DNA of 64,000 nt, from positions 49,808-113,807 of the forward strand of contig NZ_FOVT01000018.1 of the NCBI RefSeq assembly GCF_900115245.1, read 5' to 3'. The DNA is from Mesorhizobium sp. NFR06. Its GTDB lineage: Bacteria > Pseudomonadota > Alphaproteobacteria > Rhizobiales > Rhizobiaceae. Position 1 is the first letter of the stretch. Each line of letters opens with the position of its first letter. Both the position numbers and the translations under genes were made by a program. The notes beneath the pieces were generated by a model. That model made no database searches. It was not told the DNA's origin and was given only the letters and a program-made list of their open reading frames with translations. Positions 58,092-64,000 of the stretch are shown piece after piece.

Positions 58092-58127
58092 ACATGTAAA
58101 GGGGCGCTTCGGCGCCCCTTTACATGT
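58092..58127. terminator. Hairpin with UUCG loop after the aldo/keto reductase
   Basis: A perfect 16-base-pair stem (ACATGTAAAGGGGCGC, 58092-58107) with a TTCG loop and its complement at 58112-58127 lies 15 bases after the stop. No T tract follows. It may be a strong RNA-stabilising or terminating hairpin. Confidence 0.6.
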
Positions 58128-58164
58128 GGCGGCGATGCAAAGTGCTGTGAGACATCGGCGCGAG

Positions 58165-58325
58165 GCACCCCCCTCTGCCCTGCCGGGCATCTCCCCCTCA
58201 AGGGGGGAGATCAGATGTCACACAGCTTTTCGCCAATCACCAACGTTGAAAGGAAGATGCCGTCGACGGAACAGCCAATCTCCCCCCTTGAGGGGGAGAT
58301 GTCCGGCAGGACAGGGGGGGGTGCC
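58165..58325. repeat. Intergenic palindromic repeat, family C copy 2
   Basis: This is a large imperfect inverted repeat. The left arm (about 58165-58215) and the right arm (about 58275-58325) are reverse complements, each with a nested hairpin based on ATCTCCCCCTCAAGG. Together with 55952-56091 it belongs to a GC-rich repeat class. It has no coding content. Confidence 0.65.
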
Positions 58326-58348
58326 GCGCGCCGGCGTCTCCAACTCCT

Positions 58349-58951
58349 TCACCAAGGCACCACGCTAATCTCCGGCCAGCACTCCCGCGCCCGCTCGCCT
58401 TTCACCTCATGCGTCCGCCGGTTGTCCATCACCCGGTTCGGCGTGATGCGGAACGAGAAGAGGTCATCGAGCCCGAACGGCGCCACCAATTCGAGATGTC
58501 CACCCGCGTCGTAGCGAACACCGACCGCGTGGGTCTTCGACGCGAAATAGCTGATGGACTCGCTGGCGCTCGCATAGCGCGGGCATTCCTGCCCGAATTT
58601 GACCGGATACCACAGATGCACCCGCGCCTGGTTGCGCACCTCGACCGGCAACGGCAACCCTTCGAAATGCCTCGCGGCCCGGCAAATGACGGCATCCTCG
58701 GCCTCGTAGGAGAGGTCGGCGTCGTCGAAATAGAACAGGTCGACATCCTTGATGCCGTAGCCCGGCGGCTTGCCGGTCAGGTGATTCCAGACGCTGTTGT
58801 AGAGCGCGCCGGAAACCACCAGCCAATCAGGCAAGGCAAGCGCGCGCACCCGCGCCAGGGTCTCGCCCAGCAGCGGGTCGGCCACGACAATGGCGAGGAA
58901 GGCCGTGCGCTGCACTTCGAAGCCAAGCCCGGAATAGCGGAGATGGTGCAT
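58349..58951 (-). CDS. Nucleotidyltransferase family protein (DUF925-like)
   Basis: This 200-residue protein has a nucleotidyltransferase-like motif, WLVVSGALYNSVWNHLTGK, then GIKDVDLFYFDDADLSYE (DxD metal site at the DVD). These fit the PF06042 family. The ATG at 58951 (MHHLRYSGLG) has AAAGGG upstream. Function is uncharacterised. Possible roles are sugar-nucleotide chemistry or toxin/antitoxin-like modification. It reads toward the pheT terminator region. Confidence 0.75.
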   Translation of the reverse strand: MHHLRYSGLGFEVQRTAFLAIVVADPLLGETLARVRALALPDWLVVSGALYNSVWNHLTGKPPGYGIKDVDLFYFDDADLSYEAEDAVICRAARHFEGLPLPVEVRNQARVHLWYPVKFGQECPRYASASESISYFASKTHAVGVRYDAGGHLELVAPFGLDDLFSFRITPNRVMDNRRTHEVKGERARECWPEISVVPW

Positions 58952-58995
58952 CGCCCTTTGAACGGCGATTCGCCGCCTGCCGGCAATCCTCACAA

Positions 58996-59065
58996 GCAAT
59001 TCCAGGAAAAGTGCGTAGCGGTTAGGCTCGGCGACTTCGCCGTAGCTTTCCGTCCGGAATTGCGT
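58996..59065. repeat. Dispersed intergenic repeat, family A copy 3
   Basis: The element begins GCAATTCCAGGAAAAGTGCG and ends TCCGGAATTGCGT, forming near-palindromic ends. A 24-base inner segment (about GGTTAGGCTCGGCGACTTCG) lies between. It is related to the copies at 11928 and 23607 and is the best preserved. Confidence 0.7.
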
Positions 59066-59077
59066 AAAAACAGATGC

Positions 59078-59102
59078 TTAGAGCGGCGTTGAGCCGCTCT
59101 AA
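59078..59102. terminator. Intrinsic terminator of pheT
   Basis: The inverted repeat TTAGAGCGGC (59078-59087) / GCCGCTCTAA (59093-59102) has a five-base loop and overlaps the pheT stop. On the minus strand it is followed by GCATCTGTTTTT. It is probably the end of the pheST transcript. Confidence 0.75.
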
Positions 59103-61507
59103 GCCCTCAGCACGCCGCCGGTCTGCTTGTTGACGTTCTCGACGATGCGTTTGGCCAGCGCCTCGAAATCCTCGTCGGTCAAAGTCTTCTGGACCGGCTG
59201 AATCGAGACTTCGATGGCGATCGATTTCTTGGCTGTACCCAGCGCGGCGCCTTCGAACACGTCGAACACCGAAACGCCGGTGACCAGCTTCTTGTCGGCG
59301 GCTAAAGCCGCCCGCACCAGCGTGCCGGCCTCCACCGCTTTGTCGACGACGAAGGCGAAGTCGCGCTTCACCGCCTGGTAGGGCGATAGCTCCAGCTTCG
59401 GCTTGGTGCGCGTCGGCTTGGCCTTCGGCTCCGGCACGGTGTCGACAAAAACCTCGAAGCCGCAGATCGGACCGGAGACGTCGAGCGTTTCGAGCGTCTT
59501 CGGATGGAATTCGCCAAAAGTGCCGAGCACCGTCTTCGGGCCGAGCTTGATCGTGCCGCAGCGTCCGGGGTGATACCAGGCCGGGCCGCCCGGTTCGATC
59601 TGCAGCCGGTCTACCGGTGCCCCGCAGGCTTCGAGCGCCGCGATCGCGTCCGCCTTAGCGTCAAACACGCCGACCGGTCCTGAATTGCCGGCCCAGCTGC
59701 GGCCCGAGCCGTCGAGCTTGGCCGTGCCGCGCCGCACGCCGGCGGCCACGCGCCGCTGCTGCTCGGCCGCGTCGCCTTCATAGGTGCCGGAGACTTCGAA
59801 CAGCGCTACGTCGCCGATGCCGCGGTCGGCATTGCGCTGCGCGGCGGCGATCAGCCCCGGCAGCAGCGAGGGCCGCATGTCCGACATGTCGGCGGCGATC
59901 GGGTTGGCGAGCTTGAGCGCCGTCTGGCCGCCGCCGAACAGCTCGGCGTGCCTGGCCGGGATGAACGACCAGGTGACGGCCTCCATCATGCCGCGCACGG
60001 CAAGCGCGCGCTTGGCCGCGCGCGTGCGCACCTGCAGTGTGGTCAGGATCCTGCCGTTGACGGCGTCATGCGAAGTCAGCGGCTGCGGCGCGATATTGTC
60101 GACGCCGTGAATGCGCATCACCTCCTCGACCAGGTCGGCCTTGCCGTCGACGTCCGGCCGCCAGGACGGCACCTTGACCTTGACGACGTCGCCCGACCCC
60201 TGCGGCTCGAAGCCAAGACGGGTCAGGATGCCGAGAGCTTCCACTCTCGGCACCTCGATGCCGGTCAGCCGCTTCACTTCCGACAGCGGGAAGGAGACGA
60301 TCTTCGGCTTGTGGCCGGCATAGCCGGCAACCTCGATCTCCGACGGCGTGCCGCCGCAGAAATCGAGCACCAGCTTGGTTGCCAGCTCGACGCCCGGCAC
60401 CATGAACTCAGGGTCGACGCCGCGCTCGAAGCGGTAGCGCGCGTCGCTGATGATGCCGAGAGCGCGGCCGGTGCGCGCCGTGGTGATCGGATCCCAGAGC
60501 GCCGATTCGATCAGCACGTCGGTGGTGTTCTCGTCGCAGCCTGAGTGCTCGCCGCCCATGATGCCGGCGATCGATTCGACGCTGTCCTCGTCGGCAATGA
60601 CGCACATTTCGGGCGTCAGCGTGTATTCGCGGCCGTCGAGCGCCAGCACCTTTTCGCCGTCCCTCGCGCGGCGCACCGTGAGGTTGCCGTTGACCTTCTT
60701 GGCGTCGAAGACATGCAGCGGCCGGCCGCGGTCGAAGGTGACGAAGTTGGTGATGTCGACCAGCGCGCTGATGGGCCTCAGCCCTATGGCGATCAGCCGC
60801 TGCTGCAGCCATTTCGGCGACGGACCGTTGTTGGCGCCTTTCACCAGCGTCAGCGCAAAGCCGGGGCAGAGGTCCGGCGCCTCGATCTTGACCTTGATCG
60901 GACACATGCCATTGCCGGCATGCGGCATGATCGCGCCGCCGGTGAGGCGGCCGAGCCCGCTTGCCGCGAGGTCGCGCGCGATGCCGTAGACGCTGGTCGC
61001 GTCGGGGCGGTTCGGCGTCAGGTTGATCTCGATGACCGGGTCGTCGAGATGTGCGTAAGCCGCGAAGCTGGTGCCGATCGGCGCGTCCTCGGGCAGGTCG
61101 ATGATGCCGTTGTGCTCGTCGGAGATCTCCAGCTCGCGCTCAGAGCACATCATGCCGTGGCTCTCGACGCCGCGGATCTTGCCGACCGAGAGCGTCACGT
61201 CGATGCCGGGGACATAGGTGCCGGGTGCCGCGAAGGCGCCGATCAGGCCGGCGCGGGCGTTGGGCGCGCCGCACACAACCTGCACCGGCGGCTTGCCGTC
61301 GCCGGTATCGACGGTGAGCACCCGCAGCCGGTCGGCGTCTGGATGCTGCACCGCCGTCAGCACCTTGGCGATGACGAAGGGCTTCAGGCCGGCCTTATCG
61401 TCGACATGTTCGACTTCGAGGCCGATCGCGGTCAGCCGCTCGACGATCTCGGCAAGCGAGGCGTCGGTCTCGAGATGGTCCTTGAGCCAGGAGAGGGTGA
61501 ATTTCAT
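59099..61507 (-). CDS. pheT: Phenylalanyl-tRNA synthetase beta subunit
   Basis: The 802-residue beta subunit contributes tRNA binding and editing to the alpha2beta2 enzyme that charges tRNA-Phe. An N-terminal tRNA-binding OB-fold (VCGAPNARAGLIGAFAAPGT), B3/B4 editing domains (VDITNFVTFDRGRPLHVFDA) and the C-terminal ferredoxin-like anticodon-binding domain (PYQAVKRDFAFVVDKAVEAG) are seen. It lies 99 bases after pheS on the same strand. Confidence 0.97.
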   Translation of the reverse strand: MKFTLSWLKDHLETDASLAEIVERLTAIGLEVEHVDDKAGLKPFVIAKVLTAVQHPDADRLRVLTVDTGDGKPPVQVVCGAPNARAGLIGAFAAPGTYVPGIDVTLSVGKIRGVESHGMMCSERELEISDEHNGIIDLPEDAPIGTSFAAYAHLDDPVIEINLTPNRPDATSVYGIARDLAASGLGRLTGGAIMPHAGNGMCPIKVKIEAPDLCPGFALTLVKGANNGPSPKWLQQRLIAIGLRPISALVDITNFVTFDRGRPLHVFDAKKVNGNLTVRRARDGEKVLALDGREYTLTPEMCVIADEDSVESIAGIMGGEHSGCDENTTDVLIESALWDPITTARTGRALGIISDARYRFERGVDPEFMVPGVELATKLVLDFCGGTPSEIEVAGYAGHKPKIVSFPLSEVKRLTGIEVPRVEALGILTRLGFEPQGSGDVVKVKVPSWRPDVDGKADLVEEVMRIHGVDNIAPQPLTSHDAVNGRILTTLQVRTRAAKRALAVRGMMEAVTWSFIPARHAELFGGGQTALKLANPIAADMSDMRPSLLPGLIAAAQRNADRGIGDVALFEVSGTYEGDAAEQQRRVAAGVRRGTAKLDGSGRSWAGNSGPVGVFDAKADAIAALEACGAPVDRLQIEPGGPAWYHPGRCGTIKLGPKTVLGTFGEFHPKTLETLDVSGPICGFEVFVDTVPEPKAKPTRTKPKLELSPYQAVKRDFAFVVDKAVEAGTLVRAALAADKKLVTGVSVFDVFEGAALGTAKKSIAIEVSIQPVQKTLTDEDFEALAKRIVENVNKQTGGVLRA

Positions 61508-61606
61508 CGTCTCACACTTTCGCGTTCAGCGAATACGTCGACCAGTCGGAAGCGTTCGCAAACCAGTTTCATGTCAGGTCATCCGCATAGGAATCGGCAA
61601 TTCCGC

Positions 61607-62704
61607 TCACGGGCTCAAGCCCCCGAACAGCGTCGGCAGGTCGAGCGGACGGAAGCCGTAATGCGCGAGCCAGCGCACGTCGGCGTCGAAGAAGGCGCGT
61701 AGGTCCGGCATGCCGTATTTCAGCATGGCGATGCGGTCGATGCCCATGCCCCAGGCAAAGCCCTGGTATTCGTCGGGGTCGAGACCGCCGGCGCGCAGCA
61801 CGTTGGGATGCACCATGCCGCAGCCGAGGATCTCCATCCAATCCGCGCCTTCGCCGAAGCGCACTTCGCCCGGACGCGAGCGGTCGCACTGGATGTCGAC
61901 CTCGAGGCTGGGTTCGGTGAACGGGAAGAAGGACGGGCGGAAGCGCATCTTGACGCTCGGCACCTCGAAGAAGGCCTTGCAGAACTCCTCCAGCACCCAC
62001 TTCATGTTGGCGACATTGGCCGACTTGTCGACCACCAGCCCCTCGACCTGATGGAACATCGGCGAGTGGGTGGCGTCTGAATCCTGCCGGTAGGTCTTGC
62101 CGGGGATGACGATGCGGATCGGCGGCTTCTGCCGCTCCATGGTGCGGATCTGCACCGGCGAGGTATGCGTGCGCAAAAGCTTGCGCTCGCCCTTCTCGTC
62201 CGGCTGGAAGAAGAAGGTGTCGTGCATCTCGCGCGCCGGATGGCCCTCGGGGAAGTTGAGCGCGGTGAAATTGTAATAGTCGGTCTCGATATCCGGACCC
62301 TCGGCTATCGAGAAGCCGAGATCGCCGAAGATCGCCGCGATCTCGTCGATCACCTGGCTGATCGGGTGGATGCGGCCGCGCTCGGCCGGCGACTGGCGCA
62401 CCGGCAGCGTGACGTCGACCTTCTCGGCGGCAAGCCGGGCGGCGATCGCCACGTCCTTCAGCTCCGCCTTGCGCGCGGTCAGCGCTTCGGTGACGCGGTT
62501 CTTCAGGCCGTTGATCGCCGGGCCCTTCACCTGCCGCTCCTCGGCGCTCATGGCGCCGAGCGTCTTCAGCATTTCGGAGACCGAGCCTTTCTTGCCCAGC
62601 GCCGAGACGCGCACCGCCTCGATCGTCTGCTCGTCGGCGGCCGCGGCGATCTCCGCAAGCAGCGAAGTTTCAAGGGTTTCCAGGTTTCCAGCAGTGGCGT
62701 TCAC
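61607..62704 (-). CDS. pheS: Phenylalanyl-tRNA synthetase alpha subunit
   Basis: This is the 365-residue catalytic alpha subunit (class II aminoacyl-tRNA synthetase). Motif 2 reads YRQDSDATHSPMFHQVEGLV and motif 3 GGLDPDEYQGFAWGMGIDRI. The N-terminal helical coiled coil (residues 1-90) binds tRNA. It starts after an apparent terminator/attenuator at 62778-62806 that follows rplT, so expression may be partly independent of the ribosomal genes. Confidence 0.97.
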   Translation of the reverse strand: MNATAGNLETLETSLLAEIAAAADEQTIEAVRVSALGKKGSVSEMLKTLGAMSAEERQVKGPAINGLKNRVTEALTARKAELKDVAIAARLAAEKVDVTLPVRQSPAERGRIHPISQVIDEIAAIFGDLGFSIAEGPDIETDYYNFTALNFPEGHPAREMHDTFFFQPDEKGERKLLRTHTSPVQIRTMERQKPPIRIVIPGKTYRQDSDATHSPMFHQVEGLVVDKSANVANMKWVLEEFCKAFFEVPSVKMRFRPSFFPFTEPSLEVDIQCDRSRPGEVRFGEGADWMEILGCGMVHPNVLRAGGLDPDEYQGFAWGMGIDRIAMLKYGMPDLRAFFDADVRWLAHYGFRPLDLPTLFGGLSP

Positions 62705-62777
62705 GGCGAAACTCTCTTCCTTCGGGCGAACGCACCGCGCGGTGCGTCACCATTTCGGTTACGTCAGGCATAAGAAA

Positions 62778-62806
62778 AACCCGCGCCAGCCGTGCCAGCG
62801 CGGGTT
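62778..62806. terminator. Hairpin between rplT and pheS
   Basis: The nine-base-pair stem AACCCGCGC (62778-62786) / GCGCGGGTT (62798-62806) has an 11-base loop and is followed on the minus strand by TTTTTCTTA. It is a strong intrinsic terminator that could end rpmI-rplT or act as an attenuator for pheST. Confidence 0.8.
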
Positions 62807-62844
62807 CCCCAAATCAGTACTAAAAATGCTTGGGAAGCGCTGGC

Positions 62845-63246
62845 TTAGGCGACAGCGCTCTCAAAAGCATTCGGCGTGGTGTTCTTCAGATATTCAAGCG
62901 CGACCTTGGCCTTGGCCACGAGCGCGGCGAATGCCTGCGGCTCGTGGATGGCCATGTCCGAAAGGATCTTGCGGTCGATCTCGATGCCGGCCTTGTTGAG
63001 GCCGTCGATGAAGCGGCCATAGGTCAGGCCGTGCTCGTGGGTCGCCGCATTGATGCGCTGGATCCACAGCGCGCGGAACGAGCGCTTGCGGTTCTTGCGG
63101 TCGCGGTAGGCGTACTGCAGCGACTTCTCCACCGCCTGCTTGGCGATGCGGATGGTGTTCTTGCGGCGGCCGTAGAAACCCTTGGCGGCTTTCAGGACCT
63201 TCTTGTGCTTGGCGTGGGCGGTGACGCCTCTCTTTACGCGTGCCAT
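62845..63246 (-). CDS. rplT: 50S ribosomal protein L20
   Basis: This 133-residue, very basic protein begins MARVKRGVTAHAKHKKVLKA and contains RNRKRSFRALWIQRINAATH, the conserved core of L20. It starts 37 bases after rpmI. L20 can bind its own mRNA leader in some bacteria. Confidence 0.97.
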   Translation of the reverse strand: MARVKRGVTAHAKHKKVLKAAKGFYGRRKNTIRIAKQAVEKSLQYAYRDRKNRKRSFRALWIQRINAATHEHGLTYGRFIDGLNKAGIEIDRKILSDMAIHEPQAFAALVAKAKVALEYLKNTTPNAFESAVA

Positions 63247-63283
63247 GTCATGATCTCCTTAAACACTGTCCAGACCGAATGCT

Positions 63284-63487
63284 TTAGAGGCCGTTCGGCA
63301 GAAAATTCTTGATGACCTTCTTGCCGTCCGGTTCAGCCAGAACCATCGTGCCGCGGGCATCGCGAATGAACTTGTTGGAACGCTTGATCATGCCGTGGCG
63401 CTTGCCGGCGGCAGCCGACAGCACCTTGCCGGTGGCAGTAATCTTGAACCGCTTCTTGGCGGCCGATTTGGTCTTCATCTTGGGCAT
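63284..63487 (-). CDS. rpmI: 50S ribosomal protein L35
   Basis: This 67-residue protein starts MPKMKTKSAAKKRFKITATG and is rich in Lys/Arg, with AGKRHGMIKRSNKFIRDARG as the conserved core. ATG 63487 is preferred to a longer frame upstream, which lacks family similarity. The usual upstream infC is not within the window. Instead an insertion sequence lies about 180 bases upstream. Confidence 0.97.
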   Translation of the reverse strand: MPKMKTKSAAKKRFKITATGKVLSAAAGKRHGMIKRSNKFIRDARGTMVLAEPDGKKVIKNFLPNGL

Positions 63488-63563
63488 TTTGCTACTCCGT
63501 ATTGTGGCGCACCATCGCGCTTCTTTTCTCGCTTCGGGCCGACCAAAGCCCGAAAAGCAAATG

Positions 63564-63595
63564 AAACCGCCACGGCATGCCCTGCCGGGCGGTTT
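63564..63595. terminator. Leader hairpin upstream of rpmI
   Basis: AAACCGCC (63564-63571) and GGCGGTTT (63588-63595) pair, extended by CGGCA/TGCCG inside with a one-base bulge. On the minus strand it is followed by CATTTGCTTTTC. It may be a terminator of an upstream gene or an attenuator/autoregulatory leader for rpmI-rplT. Confidence 0.5.
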
Positions 63596-63668
63596 TCTTG
63601 GAACGGCGGTCCTATAGATCAAAGATGGCCGGTGCGCAACACCTCAAGCCGTGCCTGTCGTAAGCAGA

Positions 63669-63705
63669 TGAGTTGTCCGGATTAGGTAGCACGTGAGTTG
63701 TCCGG
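63669..63705. repeat. Direct repeat at the insertion-sequence end
   Basis: TGAGTTGTCCGG occurs at 63669-63680 and again at 63694-63705. This is the probable left terminal region of the adjacent insertion sequence. The far end lies outside the window. Confidence 0.6.
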
Positions 63706-63733
63706 TTTTATTGCCAGCCCATGGAGGCTGGGG

Positions 63734-64000
63734 ATGAGACGGACAGCATGGCTACAGGGCCGGAGAATGCAGAAGTTTCGGGACGTACTTAGCCGCTGGA
63801 ATGGCGGCGATCTTTCGATGATGGAGGCAGGCGAGTTGCTGGGCATGTCGGAGCGGCAATTTCGCCGCTACCGTGACCGTTACGAAGAGGCTGGGGAAGC
63901 AGGGTTGCTCGACCGGCGTTTGGGCAAGATTTCGACGCGTCGGGTGCCTGCGGAAGCGATCGAGGAGATGCTTGAGCTTTATCGTCATCGCTACCTTGGC
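63734..64000 (+). mobile_element. ISNCY-type insertion sequence, start of transposase (partial)
   Basis: The frame is open from ATG 63734 (MRRTAWLQGRRMQKFRDVLS) to the window edge, 89 codons. It has a helix-turn-helix (MEAGELLGMSERQFRRYRDR) and LLDRRLGKISTRRVP, the N-terminal pattern of ISNCY-family transposases common in Rhizobiales. The catalytic part lies beyond the edge. Confidence 0.85.

Overview
The window looks like chromosomal DNA of an alphaproteobacterium of the order Hyphomicrobiales, most like Mesorhizobium. The evidence is the high GC content, the succinylase-type lysine genes dapD and dapE, a rpmH-rnpA-yidC-engB block, and several families of dispersed intergenic palindromic repeats typical of that group. 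This assignment is an inference from content and was not tested by alignment.

Layout. 1-6.9 kb: an unidentified membrane protein (partial), dapE, panE, two small membrane-protein genes, dapD, a LOG-family gene, a LuxR remnant and a HAD nucleotidase. 7-16.8 kb: a GGDEF diguanylate cyclase, a GMC oxidoreductase coupled to a tiny Tat-signal protein, a MarR regulator, phenylalanine hydroxylase facing an Lrp-type regulator, a B12-binding radical SAM enzyme, three TetR-like operators before a RidA gene, argB and an amidase. 17-19.7 kb: an ECF sigma factor, its RskA-type anti-sigma factor, a fasciclin protein and a Tat-exported MsrB. 19.7-26.3 kb: an EmrAB-type efflux pump with a divergent TetR and two matching operators, then a soluble FtsK-type translocase. 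26.4-31 kb: engB, a Vat/CatB-type acetyltransferase, an MFS remnant, two copies of a 160-bp repeat, yidC, rnpA and rpmH. 31.2-36.9 kb: a sensor kinase and tRNA-Arg(ACG), followed by accessory DNA with an AraC regulator, two broken LysR genes and orphan small genes.

Two clusters stand out. At 36.97-44.44 kb is a seven-gene, mostly overlapping operon for a complex-I/hydrogenase-4-like membrane complex, led by an XRE regulator. Its large subunit has serines where [NiFe] hydrogenases have their first pair of nickel-binding cysteines, so it is probably not a hydrogenase but an energy-converting-hydrogenase-related (Ehr) complex. At 44.69-49.88 kb is a three-gene operon for a single-module, membrane-embedded NRPS-like protein with the architecture of epsilon-poly-lysine synthetase, a GNAT acetyltransferase and a 4'-phosphopantetheinyl transferase. 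The adenylation pocket read by eye resembles a lysine-type code, which suggests a cationic homopoly(amino acid) or a related aminoacylated product.

50-64 kb: an ECF sigma factor with a C-terminal SnoaL-like domain and a small partner, a KstD-type flavoprotein, a Gfo/Idh/MocA oxidoreductase, a YceI/cytochrome b561 pair, a LysR/aldo-keto reductase divergent pair, a nucleotidyltransferase-fold protein, then pheT, pheS, rplT and rpmI. The right edge holds the start of an ISNCY-type insertion sequence upstream of rpmI.

Many real genes have long open reading frames on the opposite strand because of the GC-rich codon bias. These shadows were left out.
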